Positions 1 through 8,093 of a DNA stretch of 64,000 nucleotides are shown piece by piece. The stretch is from Crossiella sp. SN42 (GTDB lineage Bacteria > Actinomycetota > Actinomycetes > Mycobacteriales > Pseudonocardiaceae), in NCBI RefSeq assembly GCF_023897065.1, contig NZ_JAMHIV010000023.1, positions 1-64,000 of the forward strand, written 5' to 3'. A model generated the notes under the pieces. That model worked only from the letters and a program-made list of their open reading frames with translations, had not been told where the DNA came from and ran no database searches. Each line of letters starts with the position of its first letter. Positions within the stretch are counted from its first letter, which is position 1. The translations under genes and the position numbers were made by a program.

Positions 1-34
1 GCTCACGCACAAGATCCACCACACACGACCTCGG

Positions 35-496
35 TCACCAGGAGTCGTGCCGCAGCACGATGTTCTCGCCGCCGTCGTCGTCATCGTCGTTGCGGCGCTG
101 GGACTGCCGGTGCGCCTCGACCACCTCGTCCAGCGTGTGTCCCTCCTGGAACAGCTGGTAGGTCGTGCCCATCCGGCTCAGGTTCGGCTCCAGCGCCGCG
201 CGCACGTCCGGGTCCGCGTACGCCCGCCCCTCCAGCACGTCCCGCCAGCTGAGGTCCCCGGCCTCGACTTTCCGTTGCAGCGCACGGAGTTCCGCAGGCG
301 CGTCGGGCTTGGCCGCCTCGCGCTCGATGGCGCGGGCGTCCTCCTCGGAGGCCACCGGCTCCTCGGCGGGGCGCAGGCTGTCCTGGAGCTCCTGGGCTGA
401 GCGCAGCACCTCCTCCATGGCGTCCATGGAGGCGTCCAGCTCGGCCTCGGCGCGCCGGACCTCCGGGGTGCGCCAATCCTGTTCGGGAGTGGTCAT
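35..496 (-). CDS. Acidic protein of unknown function, last gene of a type VII secretion-like cassette
   Basis: A 153-residue protein that I do not recognise. Its ATG overlaps the stop of the preceding gene (ATGA), so it is the third gene of a leftward cassette whose first two products look like type VII secretion substrates. The first 60 residues are rich in Glu and Ala and probably helical. The C-terminal tail has five consecutive Asp at about residues 137-141. There is no signal peptide or membrane segment, so it is probably cytoplasmic. A chaperone or accessory role for the upstream helical proteins is inference from position only. Confidence 0.75.
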   Translation of the reverse strand: MTTPEQDWRTPEVRRAEAELDASMDAMEEVLRSAQELQDSLRPAEEPVASEEDARAIEREAAKPDAPAELRALQRKVEAGDLSWRDVLEGRAYADPDVRAALEPNLSRMGTTYQLFQEGHTLDEVVEAHRQSQRRNDDDDDGGENIVLRHDSW

Positions 497-1368
497 CGCG
501 GGCTCGCTCCAGCCGGTTTACGCAGGTGGTCGTTGAGGGCCTTGGCGTCCTTGCCGGTTTCCCGGCCTGCCGCGCGGGCCTCCTTGGCCGAGTCGCCGAT
601 GCCCTTGGCGTCGTCGCGGATGCTGGTGGCCCCGTCCTTGATGTCGGTGGCGGACTGCTTGAGCTCCTTGCCCACCTCGATCGCGTCGCCGACGCTGCGC
701 ACGTCCTTGATCTTGGACAGCTGGGAGGGCACCTGGGAGACGGTGTCGTGCAGCTGCTTGGCGGTCTCGATGATCCGCTTCACCGCCTCCACGATCTCGA
801 TGATCTTGCGGTAGATCTGGTAGGCGTCCCAGACCAGCTCGGCGGCCTTGATCCAGCCGTAGGCCGGGACCCAGGCCTTCTTGATCGCGTCGATGAGCTT
901 GTTGACCAGGAACTTGATCAGGTCCAGGGCCTTCTGGCACAGCTTCTTCGCGCCCTCGGCGACCTTGTCGAAGCCCTTGGCGATCAGCTTGGCGACCTGG
1001 GCCTCGGCCAGCAGCCCGGCCTTCCACACCGCCTTGACGAAGACCTCGTGCGCCACCGCGGCCGCGCCCTCCCAGGTCTCGCGGACCTGGTCGACATTGG
1101 CGTTGAGGTTGGCGGACATGGCGTTCATCGCCTCGGCGCCGCTGCGCCAGGCGTCGCCGTTCATCTGGATGCGCGTGTAGTCACCGGTGATCGGCATGAT
1201 CACCTTCTGCACGATGCTCTCGCCGGTGACCTTGGTGAAGGCCCAGTCCACGGCCTGCACCTGCCAGCCCTGCTCCTTGATCAGCTCCTCGATCTTGGCG
1301 CCGGAGCTGTCCTCGGGCGCCTTGAGCAGACCGCCGAGGTCGGTCTTGTCCGCGTACCCGGTGGCCAT
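493..1368 (-). CDS. Helical WXG-motif protein, putative type VII secretion substrate
   Basis: A 291-residue, almost entirely helical protein. Residues 60-115 resemble a WXG100-like helical hairpin, with Trp99-Glu100-Gly101 at the turn. Residues 120-230 hold long amphipathic helices rich in Lys, Ala and Ile. The C-terminal 60 residues repeat a K/D/A-rich amphipathic pattern ending in a Pro-rich tail. The start was set at ATG 1368 because the longer frame runs through the upstream gene in a non-coding register; the upstream stop and this start share one base (TGATG). No enzyme or toxin motif is visible. WXG proteins are known cargo of ESX/T7SS machines, but no secretion-machine gene is in the window. 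Confidence 0.75.
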   Translation of the reverse strand: MATGYADKTDLGGLLKAPEDSSGAKIEELIKEQGWQVQAVDWAFTKVTGESIVQKVIMPITGDYTRIQMNGDAWRSGAEAMNAMSANLNANVDQVRETWEGAAAVAHEVFVKAVWKAGLLAEAQVAKLIAKGFDKVAEGAKKLCQKALDLIKFLVNKLIDAIKKAWVPAYGWIKAAELVWDAYQIYRKIIEIVEAVKRIIETAKQLHDTVSQVPSQLSKIKDVRSVGDAIEVGKELKQSATDIKDGATSIRDDAKGIGDSAKEARAAGRETGKDAKALNDHLRKPAGASPR

Positions 1369-1691
1369 CAGGCGCGCACCTGCCCGACCTGGTCGTTGAT
1401 CTGGGCGAAGGTCAGCGCGACCTTCTGGTCGGTCTTCTCGTAGTCCGCGGCGATCTGGGCCATCCGCTCGGCCGAGCCGTGCATCCGGTCCTGCCCGAAG
1501 TCCAGCGCCAGGTCGTAGGCGCCGCGCACCAGGTCCACCCCCGGCTGCAGGATGGTGAGCAGGCCGGTGAAGCCGCTCTTGTCGCAGCCGTGCTCGTGCA
1601 GGTACTTCTTGACCTGGTCGAACTGACCGGCCACGGTGCCGAGGTAGGCCGCGTAGGCCTTCAGCTCCTCGGTGTTGTGCCGCTGGACCAT
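1368..1691 (-). CDS. EspC-like small protein with a YxxxD secretion motif
   Basis: A 107-residue helical protein resembling EspC/WXG100-type T7SS substrates, with two long helices joined near residues 49-54. Residues 84-88 read Y-E-K-T-D, matching the general YxxxD/E T7SS signal at the end of the second helix. It is the first gene of the cassette, with an ATG preceded by a G-rich ribosome site. It probably pairs with the 291-residue WXG protein immediately downstream, as such substrates often form heterodimers; that pairing is inferred. The nearest T7SS-related gene in the window is the EspI-like ATPase about 4 kb away. Confidence 0.75.
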   Translation of the reverse strand: MVQRHNTEELKAYAAYLGTVAGQFDQVKKYLHEHGCDKSGFTGLLTILQPGVDLVRGAYDLALDFGQDRMHGSAERMAQIAADYEKTDQKVALTFAQINDQVGQVRA

Positions 1692-1760
1692 GTGGTGGAC
1701 CCCCGATGCGCGCCGTCACTGACCGCGGTTGGACGGCGCGAGGCTATCGGGGGTTCCCGA

Positions 1761-2858
1761 TCACTGTGCGCCGGGCCACTGCCCGGACCGGTGGAACTCG
1801 GTCACGGTCGCGGTCGGCCCGGTCAGGTCCAGCTGCTGCCCGCCCACCCACTCGTCGTCGTAGTAGGTGTTGGCGTAGCGCTCGCCGCCGTCGCACAGCA
1901 GGGTGACCACGCTGCCCTGCCGCCCCTGCGCGCGCAGCTCCGCGACCAGCTGGAACGCCCCCCACAGGTTGGTGCCGGTGGACCCGCCGACCCGGCGGCC
2001 GAGCACCCCCTCGGCGTGCCGGATCACCGCGACCGAGGCCGCGTCCGGCACCTTGATCATCCGGTCGATCACCTGGCCGAGGAAGGAAGGCTCCACCCTG
2101 GGCCGCCCGATGCCCTCGATCCGGGAGCCCCTGGTGCCGGTCAGCTCGGGGTCGGCGTCCCGCCAGGCGTCGTAGAACACCGAGAACTCCGGGTCCACCA
2201 CGGCCAGCTTGGTGCGCAGCTGCCGGTACCGCACGTACCGGCCGATGGTCGCCCCGGTGCCGCCGGTGCCCGCGCCGACCACCACCCACTCCGGTTCCGG
2301 GTGCCGCTCCAGCCGCATCTGCTCGAAGATCGACTCGGCGATGTTGTTGTTGCCGCGCCAGTCGGTGGCCCGCTCGGCGTGGGTGAACTGGTCCATGAAG
2401 TGCCCGCCGAGCTCGGCGGCCAGCCGCCGGGACTCGTGGTAGATCGCCCCCGGCGAGTCCACGAAGTGGCAGCGCCCGCCCTCCCGCTCGATCAGCGCGA
2501 TCTTCTCCGGCGAGGTCGAGCGGGGCATGACCGCGATGAACGGCAGGCCGAGCAGCCGGGCGAAGTAGGCCTCGGAGACCGCGGTGGAGCCGGAGGAGGC
2601 CTCGATCACCGGGGTGCCGCCGACGATCCAGCCGTTGCAGATGGCGTAGAGGAACAGCGAGCGGGCCAGCCGGTGCTTCAACGAGCCGGTCGGGTGGGTG
2701 GACTCGTCCTTGAGGTAGAGGTCGATGCCCCACTCCGGCGGCAGCGGGTAGGACAGCAGATGGGTGTCGGCGCTGCGGTTGGCATCCGCCTCGATGATCC
2801 GGACAGCCTCGTTGACCCAGCTCCGGGTCTTGTCACAACAGCGATCGAGCACGGCCAT
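1761..2858 (-). CDS. cds1: PLP-dependent L-cysteine desulfhydrase, Cds1 type
   Basis: A 365-residue fold-type II PLP enzyme of the cysteine synthase superfamily. The PLP lysine is Lys61 in PTGSLKHR, followed by an S-S-G-S-T asparagine-loop equivalent and a Gly-rich phosphate loop ([12 protein letters not shown]). Length and sequence fit the Cds1 group (M. tuberculosis Rv3684), which degrades L-cysteine to pyruvate, ammonia and sulfide, rather than biosynthetic CysK/CysM, which are about 310 residues. It is cytoplasmic. It appears monocistronic, between the T7SS-like cassette and a small membrane protein gene. The exact reaction is inferred from family resemblance. Confidence 0.8.
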   Translation of the reverse strand: MAVLDRCCDKTRSWVNEAVRIIEADANRSADTHLLSYPLPPEWGIDLYLKDESTHPTGSLKHRLARSLFLYAICNGWIVGGTPVIEASSGSTAVSEAYFARLLGLPFIAVMPRSTSPEKIALIEREGGRCHFVDSPGAIYHESRRLAAELGGHFMDQFTHAERATDWRGNNNIAESIFEQMRLERHPEPEWVVVGAGTGGTGATIGRYVRYRQLRTKLAVVDPEFSVFYDAWRDADPELTGTRGSRIEGIGRPRVEPSFLGQVIDRMIKVPDAASVAVIRHAEGVLGRRVGGSTGTNLWGAFQLVAELRAQGRQGSVVTLLCDGGERYANTYYDDEWVGGQQLDLTGPTATVTEFHRSGQWPGAQ

Positions 2859-2889
2859 GGCCGCACTCTAACCGCGGGGCTGGTGTGGC

Positions 2890-3183
2890 TCAGCTCTCGC
2901 CGCGCAGCTGCGCGCGCAGCCGGGCGCGCTCGGTCCGGCGCTGCTCGCCGCGCTCGGCCAGGCCGCGGGCCACCCGCTGGCGCAGGCCGCTGAACAGCAC
3001 GAAGGACAGCGGCAGCGCGACCACGAAGCCGACCGCCAGTGCGACCAGCAGCGGGACGCCCACCGCGGCCAGGATGGCGGCGAAGAGCACGACCATGCCG
3101 AGCCTGCCCGCGGTGTACAGCGCCAGGTCGCGGTTGAGGTTGTTGTCCGGCGTGCCGGTGTTCGAGGTGTCGGTGGCCTCCAC
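2890..3183 (-). CDS. DUF4229-type small membrane protein
   Basis: A 97-residue protein with two transmembrane segments (about residues 28-48 and 51-70) and a short Asn/Thr-rich N-terminus. The C-terminal 25 residues are strongly basic and Arg-rich. This arrangement matches the actinobacterial DUF4229 family, whose function is unknown. It lies just downstream of the Lrp-type regulator on the same strand, with an 8-base gap, so the two are probably co-transcribed. Confidence 0.75.
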   Translation of the reverse strand: MEATDTSNTGTPDNNLNRDLALYTAGRLGMVVLFAAILAAVGVPLLVALAVGFVVALPLSFVLFSGLRQRVARGLAERGEQRRTERARLRAQLRGES

Positions 3184-3193
3184 GGGTGTGAGG

Positions 3194-3685
3194 CTACGCG
3201 CCGCCGCCGGGAGTGTCGCCGGGAGCCGGGTCGGCGATGGAGCCCGGGGTGTTCGGCCTGCCCTCGAACCGGGTGCTGAGCACCACCGTGGTGCGGGTGC
3301 GGGCCACCCCGTCGATGCGGCGCAGCCGGACCAGTGAGCGCTCCAGGTCGTCCACGGTGGCCACCCTGATCTTGACCACGAACGCCTCGTCGCCCGCCAC
3401 CGCGTAGCAGGACTCGACCTCGTGCAGCGCGGCCAGGCTGGCGGCGATCTTGTCCTCGTCGCCGGTGTCCGAGGGGTGGATGCCGACCAGCGCGGTCACC
3501 CCGAGGCCGACCGCCATCGGGTCCACCATCGCGTGGTAGCCGGTGATCACACCGGAGTTCTCCAGCTTGCCCACCCGCTCGTGCACCGCGGAGGCCGACA
3601 GCCCCACCTGCCGGCCCAGGTCGGCGTAGGTCGCCCGCCCGTTGGCCCGAAGCGCCGCGATGATCTGCCGATCCACGAGATCCAT
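3194..3685 (-). CDS. Lrp/AsnC-family transcriptional regulator
   Basis: A 163-residue regulator. Residues 1-60 form the AsnC-type winged helix-turn-helix beginning MDLVDRQIIAALRANG. Residues 68-140 form the RAM effector-binding domain with the usual Gly-rich effector region. The start at ATG 3685 is chosen over an in-frame ATG 12 codons upstream because Lrp proteins begin at this MDxxDxxI motif. It is cytoplasmic, usually an octamer or dimer responding to an amino acid. It is divergent from bldC across about 175 bases. The target is not deducible, although a feast/famine role in amino acid metabolism is typical. Confidence 0.9.
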   Translation of the reverse strand: MDLVDRQIIAALRANGRATYADLGRQVGLSASAVHERVGKLENSGVITGYHAMVDPMAVGLGVTALVGIHPSDTGDEDKIAASLAALHEVESCYAVAGDEAFVVKIRVATVDDLERSLVRLRRIDGVARTRTTVVLSTRFEGRPNTPGSIADPAPGDTPGGGA

Positions 3686-3794
3686 GGCAGCAGACCCTAG
3701 AGCGTGCCCAGATGCTCCCATGATGGGCCGTTCGAGTGACCGATTCGTCCCTTACCTGCCCATTACCTACGGACAAACGTTCGAGTACCTGACG

Positions 3795-3816
3795 GGTGAA
3801 ATGCCACCATTTCACC
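3795..3816. promoter_or_regulatory. Inverted repeat upstream of bldC, candidate operator
   Basis: Perfect 8-base arms GGTGAAAT and ATTTCACC separated by six bases, ending 44 bases before the bldC start and inside the divergent Lrp/bldC intergenic region. A direct repeat CGTTCGAGT occurs at 3729-3737 and 3778-3786 nearby. The spacing suits a dimeric repressor or activator site. Which protein binds is unknown; the divergent Lrp regulator is one candidate. Confidence 0.4.
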
Positions 3817-3860
3817 GAGTACGGACCCGAGGACCTCGGGCCCGTGGTGAGGAGGGAAAA

Positions 3861-4085
3861 GTGACCACCATGCGTCCAGCGCCCCGTCCCGCGGGAGCGG
3901 AGCGGCTGCTCACGCCAGGTGAGGTCGCCGGCCTGTTCCGAGTGGACCCCAAGACGGTGACCCGGTGGGCCACCGCGGGCCGCATCGGGTCGATCCGCAC
4001 GCCAGGCGGGCACCGGCGGTTCCGGGAGTCCGAGGTCAACGCGCTGCTGGCCGAACTCACCACCCCTGGTCCCGCGCTCGCCTGA
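3861..4085 (+). CDS. bldC: BldC developmental regulator
   Basis: A 74-residue MerR-like single-domain DNA-binding protein. The core LLTPGEVAGLFRVDPKTVTR, followed by the RTPGGHRRFRESEV wing region, is nearly identical to Streptomyces BldC. BldC binds direct repeats cooperatively and holds back entry into development. The start is taken as GTG 3861 because a strong GAGGAGGG ribosome site ends four bases upstream; the in-frame ATG at 3870 is too far from it. It is a single gene, convergent with the LysR gene, with a shared hairpin terminator between them. Confidence 0.92.
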   Translation: MTTMRPAPRPAGAERLLTPGEVAGLFRVDPKTVTRWATAGRIGSIRTPGGHRRFRESEVNALLAELTTPGPALA

Positions 4086-4111
4086 CCAGGAAAGAGTGAT
4101 CGAGATCACCT

Positions 4112-4146
4112 CGGCGAGAACGGCCGGAAACGGCCCGTTCTCGCCG
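4112..4146. terminator. Hairpin terminator between bldC and lysR-type gene
   Basis: 12-bp perfect arms (4112-4123 and 4135-4146) enclose a loop with an additional CCG/CGG pairing, followed by a short T-run at 4152-4155. It lies between the convergent bldC and LysR genes, so it can serve both strands. Confidence 0.75.
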
Positions 4147-4154
4147 CTCGGCTT

Positions 4155-5135
4155 TTACCGCTCTTTACCTTTCGGGTGCACCTCGGGATGCGCCGCCCAC
4201 CACGCGGCATAGCTCGGGTTCGCGCCGACCAGGCCCAGGTAGGCATCGGCCGCGGCCTCCAGCGCCAGCTCCTCGCCCACCGGCCCGGCCTCGTTCCAGG
4301 CCACGTCCAGCCGCCGCACCAGCGGGTCCCCGCGCAGCGGCCGGATCACCAGGCCCAGCCCCTCCCGCGCGGTGGCCTGCGCCAGGCTCACCGCAAGGCC
4401 GCTGGAGACCGCGCCGCGGGCCGCGCTGGTCTCGGTGGCGTGATGCCTGATCAGCGGCTCGAACCCGGCCTCCTGGCAGCGGCGGCGCAGGTGCGCGGTC
4501 TCGCCGGAGTCCATCAGCGGGTCCACGATCCAGGGTTCCTCGGCCAGCTCGGCCAGGTCGATCACCGCCTTCGCGGCCAGCGGGTGGGTCTCGGCCACCG
4601 CCACGAACACCGGTTCCACCGGCACCAGCGGGGCCCGGCGCACCCCTGCCACCGAGGGCAGCTCGTGCCCGCTGAACTCCTCCACCACCGCCACGTCCAT
4701 CCGCCGCCCGCCAAGCAGGCCGAGCATGGCGAAGGAGGACTGCTCGGCCAGGCTGTGCACCTCGATCTCGCCCGGGTAAAGACGTTGCAAAGACAGCGCG
4801 AGCCGGGAGGCGATCGGACCGGGCACGCTGCCCACCTGGATCTTGGTCACCCCGCCCGCGCCACCGGCCTGCCCGGCCCAGGACCGCAGCTCGTCCAGCT
4901 CGGCCAGCACGGTGCGCGCCTTGGCCAGCACGAACCGGCCGACCGAGGTGGGCTGCACGCCCTCGGCCGAGCGGTCGAACAGCGGCGCGCCCATGCTCGT
5001 CTCGATCCGCCGCAACTGGGCGGACAGGCTGGGCTGGGACAGTCCGAGGGTGCTGGCGGCCTTCGAGACGCTGCCCGCGTCGGCTACCGCGAGCAGCACC
5101 CGGAGGTGGCGTACCTCCAGTTCCATAACCCGCAT
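4155..5135 (-). CDS. LysR-family transcriptional regulator
   Basis: About 326 residues. The N-terminal winged HTH (LRVLLAVADAGSVSKAASTL, then GLSQPSLSAQLRRIE) is followed by the two-lobed periplasmic-binding-like effector domain, in the normal order for LysR proteins. Two in-frame ATGs, at 5135 and 5126, are both plausible. The longer frame to 5288 adds 51 residues without LysR similarity and was rejected. An imperfect palindrome CCATA-N10-TATGG overlaps the start region and could be an autoregulatory site. No divergent target gene lies directly upstream, so the regulon is unknown. Confidence 0.88.
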   Translation of the reverse strand: MRVMELEVRHLRVLLAVADAGSVSKAASTLGLSQPSLSAQLRRIETSMGAPLFDRSAEGVQPTSVGRFVLAKARTVLAELDELRSWAGQAGGAGGVTKIQVGSVPGPIASRLALSLQRLYPGEIEVHSLAEQSSFAMLGLLGGRRMDVAVVEEFSGHELPSVAGVRRAPLVPVEPVFVAVAETHPLAAKAVIDLAELAEEPWIVDPLMDSGETAHLRRRCQEAGFEPLIRHHATETSAARGAVSSGLAVSLAQATAREGLGLVIRPLRGDPLVRRLDVAWNEAGPVGEELALEAAADAYLGLVGANPSYAAWWAAHPEVHPKGKER

Positions 5136-5409
5136 GCTATGGCCAGCCGGGATGTGTGCAAGGTCATTCCGGCTGCCAGAGTTGAACCCACAGCGGCAGG
5201 CATAACGACAAGAGCAGCCCGGGAACCAAGGTGGCCTGGAACCCGAGGCGCCCCTGCCGCAGGACCCCGGCGGGGCCGGTTGGATCACGTAGAGCGATCC
5301 GCCGGCTCCACCGGGGTCTTCTTCAGGTTGTCACGCTGCCCTTTCGGCACCGACCCGCTCCGGTCAGCTTCGGTTAACCTCGGGTGTGGGTCTGTGAGAG
5401 GAGGCAGCG

Positions 5410-5604
5410 TTGCTGTACCTGTACCTGCTCGCGGTCATCGGGGCGGTCACCGTTGGCGCGCTGATGTGGCGGGCGTTCGGTCCGGAACGCCCGAAGAGCT
5501 ACCGCGCGGCCGGTGGCCCGGTGGCCCCGGACGACGACCCGGACTTCCTGCGCCGCCTGGACGAGAACCGTCGCAGGCAGAACCGCAAGGACTCCGACGA
5601 GTGA
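5410..5604 (+). CDS. Small single-pass membrane protein, unknown function
   Basis: A 64-residue protein starting at TTG, with a good GAGAGGAGG ribosome site five bases before it. Residues 3-20 form one transmembrane helix, and the rest is a charged cytoplasmic tail rich in Arg, Asp and Glu. Similar small anchored proteins occur widely in Pseudonocardiales, but I know no function. It is monocistronic and convergent with the EspI-like ATPase gene. The 274 bases upstream of it, between it and the LysR gene, hold nothing else I can identify. Confidence 0.7.
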   Translation: MLYLYLLAVIGAVTVGALMWRAFGPERPKSYRAAGGPVAPDDDPDFLRRLDENRRRQNRKDSDE

Positions 5605-5614
5605 GCTGAGACCC

Positions 5615-5641
5615 GCCGGGACGGCCAACGGCCGCCCCGGC
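5615..5641. terminator. Convergent hairpin terminator
   Basis: 12-base arms GCCGGGACGGCC and GGCCGCCCCGGC with one mismatch and a three-base loop, in the 45-base gap between two convergent genes. Confidence 0.6.
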
Positions 5642-5649
5642 CGGCAAAA

Positions 5650-7035
5650 CTAACGAGCGCGGGAGCGGGCGACCGCGTGCGGGAAGTCGTCGGCCACGGT
5701 GGCCGCGAGGTCCAGCATGGCCAGCCGGGTGTTCGGGGCCAGGCGCTCCAGCTCGATCTCCGCGCCCTCTTCCAGGTGCGGGTCGAACGGGATCCGGCAG
5801 ACCGCGCGGCAGCGGGCCGCGAAGTGTTCGCTGAGCCGGTCCAGGTCCACCTTGCCTGAGCCCGGCCGGACCGAGTTGATCACTGCCACGGACCGGGCGA
5901 CCAGGTCGCGGTAGCCGTGCGCGTCCAGCCAGTCCAGGGTGGCCGAGGCGCTGCGCGCGCCGTCCACCGAGCCGGAGGAGACGATCACCAGCGAGTCGGC
6001 GAGCTCCAGCACGCCCTTCATCGCCGAGTGCATCAGGCCGGTGCCGCAGTCGGTGAGCACGATGTTGTAGAAGACCTCCAGCAGCGCCACCGTGCGGCGG
6101 TAGTCGTCCTCGCTGAAGGCCTCGGACACGGCCGGGTCCTGCTCGCTGGCCAGCACTTCCAGGCGGCTGGGCCCCTGGGAGGTGTAGGCGCGCACATCGC
6201 TGTACCGGCGGATCCGCTGCGCGTCCCGCAGCAGGTGCCGGACGGTGGCGGTGGTCTCCAGCGGGATCTTCTGCGCCAGCGTGCCGCGGTCGGGGTTGGC
6301 GTCCACCGCGACCACCCGGTCCCCGCGCAGCGAGGAGAAGGTGGAGCCGAGGCTGGCCGTGGTGGTGGTCTTGCCGACCCCGCCCTTGAGGCTCAGCATG
6401 GCGATCTTGTAGCAGCCGTGCACCGGCTGGTTGACCCTGGCGATCAGGTCCCGCCGCTGCACGTCAGCCGGGCTCTCGCCCAGGTTGAGCAGGTGGCCGG
6501 AGGCCTTGTAGACCGCGCGCCGCCAGCCGGTGGACGGCGGCCGCTTGGTCTGCCGGAGCAGCTGCTGGGAGGACAGGTCCGGCGCGCCGGACTGCGGCTG
6601 GCGCGGCTGGGTGTGCGCCTGCTGCGGGTAGCCGGGCGGCGGGGCCTGCTGCTGGAACTGCGGCTGGTAGTGCTGCTGCGGCTGCGAGCCGGAGGCGGTC
6701 TGCTCGACGTAGTAGGCGCCGGAGCTGTTCGGGTCCACCTGGTGCGGGCCGGAAGGGCCGCCGCTGACCGGGTGTGGACCGGACGGGCCACCGCTGACCG
6801 AGTAGGCGCCGGACTGGCCGCCGCCGACCTGGTTGGGACCGGAGGGTCCGCCGCCGACCTGGTACGGGCCGGAGGTCGACGGGTCCACCCGGTAGGGGCC
6901 GGACTGGCCGCCGCCCACCTGGTGCGCGCCCGAGGTGTTCGGGTCGACGTAGAGCGGTTCAGGTTGCTGCTGCTGCTTTTCCGGCGGCACCCAGTGCACG
7001 TTCTGGGTCTCGGGCTCCTCGTACCGTCCGGTCAC
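5650..7035 (-). CDS. EspI-like MinD/ParA ATPase with N-terminal repeat array
   Basis: 461 residues. Residues 1-160 are a disordered region rich in Gly, Pro, Gln and Ser. It contains eight in-phase 10-residue repeats (31-110) of the form SG-P/A-x-x-V-x-G-G. Residues about 170-461 are a SIMIBI P-loop ATPase with the deviant Walker A KGGVGKTT at 217-224 and a DANPDRGTLAQ switch region. The segment before the P-loop (STGWRRAVYKASG, GESPADVQRRDLIARVN) is typical of EspI-type ATPases linked to T7SS (Rv3876 group). It follows ccsB as in mycobacteria, where Rv0530 occupies this place as I recall. It probably acts at the cytoplasmic membrane; the partner is unknown. Confidence 0.85.
   Translation of the reverse strand: MTGRYEEPETQNVHWVPPEKQQQQPEPLYVDPNTSGAHQVGGGQSGPYRVDPSTSGPYQVGGGPSGPNQVGGGQSGAYSVSGGPSGPHPVSGGPSGPHQVDPNSSGAYYVEQTASGSQPQQHYQPQFQQQAPPPGYPQQAHTQPRQPQSGAPDLSSQQLLRQTKRPPSTGWRRAVYKASGHLLNLGESPADVQRRDLIARVNQPVHGCYKIAMLSLKGGVGKTTTTASLGSTFSSLRGDRVVAVDANPDRGTLAQKIPLETTATVRHLLRDAQRIRRYSDVRAYTSQGPSRLEVLASEQDPAVSEAFSEDDYRRTVALLEVFYNIVLTDCGTGLMHSAMKGVLELADSLVIVSSGSVDGARSASATLDWLDAHGYRDLVARSVAVINSVRPGSGKVDLDRLSEHFAARCRAVCRIPFDPHLEEGAEIELERLAPNTRLAMLDLAATVADDFPHAVARSRAR
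6706..6945 (-). repeat. Eight tandem 30-bp (10-residue) coding repeats
   Basis: Within the EspI-like gene, codons 31-110 encode eight exact-length 10-residue units. Each carries SG followed by P or A, any two residues and V, then mostly GGG, SGG, DPS or DPN linkers. All units stay in phase, with no insertions between them. Confidence 0.85.
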
Positions 7036-7133
7036 CGTTGGAGTCCTCCATCACCGGCGTAGCGTCAAGTCAACGCCTGCGACGGTAGCCGCCAGGGCGG
7101 GGACCGTGCGAGTCGGGGTCGCGGTGTGTCGGA

Positions 7134-8093
7134 TCAAACCCCGGCGTAGGAGTGCAGTCCGGCGACCACCATGTTGATGAAGAACAGGTTGAACACCACG
7201 CTGGCCCAGCCGAGGATGTTGATCCAGGCGGCGGGCTTGCCGCGCCAGCCCGCGGTGGCCCTGGCGTGCAGGTAGGCGGCATAGATCACCCAGGAGACGA
7301 AGGCGACGATCTCCTTCGGGTCCCAGCCCCAGTACCGGCCCCAGGCGGACTCGGCCCAGATCGCGCCGGCGATGATGCCGAAGGTGAACAGCGGGAAGCA
7401 GAACACGGTCACCCGGTAGGCGATCCGGTCCAGGGTGTCGGTGTCCGGCAGCTTGCTGGCGAAGCTGGCCAGCCGGGCCGGGTTGTCCTCGTTGGCCCTG
7501 CGCACCAGGTACAGCATGCTGGCCACGCCCGGCAGCAGGAACAGCCCGCTGGCCACCACGATCACCGAGACGTGGATGACGATCCAGTACGAGCGCAGCG
7601 CCGGCACCAGCGGCGCGGCCTTGGCGTACAACACCGACCAGGCCAGGAACAGCAGGATCACCATGGGCAGCAGCACGAACATGCCCAGCCTGCGCACGTT
7701 GTGCTTGCGCAGCAGCACCAGCCAGGCCACCACCGCGACCAGCACCACCGCGGAGACGTACTCGTACATGTTGCCCAGCGGCCACCGGCTGGTGGCCAGC
7801 CCGCGCAGCAGCAGCGAGCCGAAGTGGAACAGCGCGCCCAGCCCGGTCAGCAGCACCGCGATCCGGCCCGCCCGCTCGGGCACGGTGGCCCTCGGCGGCT
7901 CGGCGATCCGGCCCGGCTGCACCGGCTCCGGCGCCGGCGCGCCCGCGCCGACCAGCGCGGAGGCCTTGGCCTGCGCGGGCTTGCGGCCGAAGGCGTACTC
8001 CGCGGCGTAGGCGGCCATGGCCAGCACGTAGACGGCCAGCCCGCTGGTGTAGGACCAGTCGCTGTAGGTGGACAGGGTCTCGTTGACCGCCAT
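7134..8093 (-). CDS. ccsB: System II cytochrome c maturation protein CcsB (CcsA/ResC family)
   Basis: A 319-residue polytopic membrane protein of the haem-handling CcmC/CcsA family. The tryptophan-rich WAESAWGRYWGWDPKE motif, which contacts haem, is present, with conserved histidines in flanking helices (for example near IVIHVSVIV). With ResB it forms the haem exporter/cytochrome c synthase that attaches haem to CxxCH motifs outside the membrane. The start at ATG 8093 overlaps the resB stop by one base (TGATG) and is preceded by AAAGGA. It is the last gene of ccdA-resB-ccsB, matching Rv0527-Rv0529. Confidence 0.93.
   Translation of the reverse strand: MAVNETLSTYSDWSYTSGLAVYVLAMAAYAAEYAFGRKPAQAKASALVGAGAPAPEPVQPGRIAEPPRATVPERAGRIAVLLTGLGALFHFGSLLLRGLATSRWPLGNMYEYVSAVVLVAVVAWLVLLRKHNVRRLGMFVLLPMVILLFLAWSVLYAKAAPLVPALRSYWIVIHVSVIVVASGLFLLPGVASMLYLVRRANEDNPARLASFASKLPDTDTLDRIAYRVTVFCFPLFTFGIIAGAIWAESAWGRYWGWDPKEIVAFVSWVIYAAYLHARATAGWRGKPAAWINILGWASVVFNLFFINMVVAGLHSYAGV

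Noticed and set aside
1479-2993. Long plus-strand open frame (504 codons) opposite cds1 and the EspC-like gene
   Set aside because: It is the complement of well-supported genes; its product is rich in Arg, His, Gly and Pro with no motif, as expected of antisense frames in high-GC DNA.
5126-5145. Palindrome CCATA-N10-TATGG at the LysR gene start
   Set aside because: It overlaps one of two possible start codons and does not fit T-N11-A spacing, so a regulatory role was not claimed.
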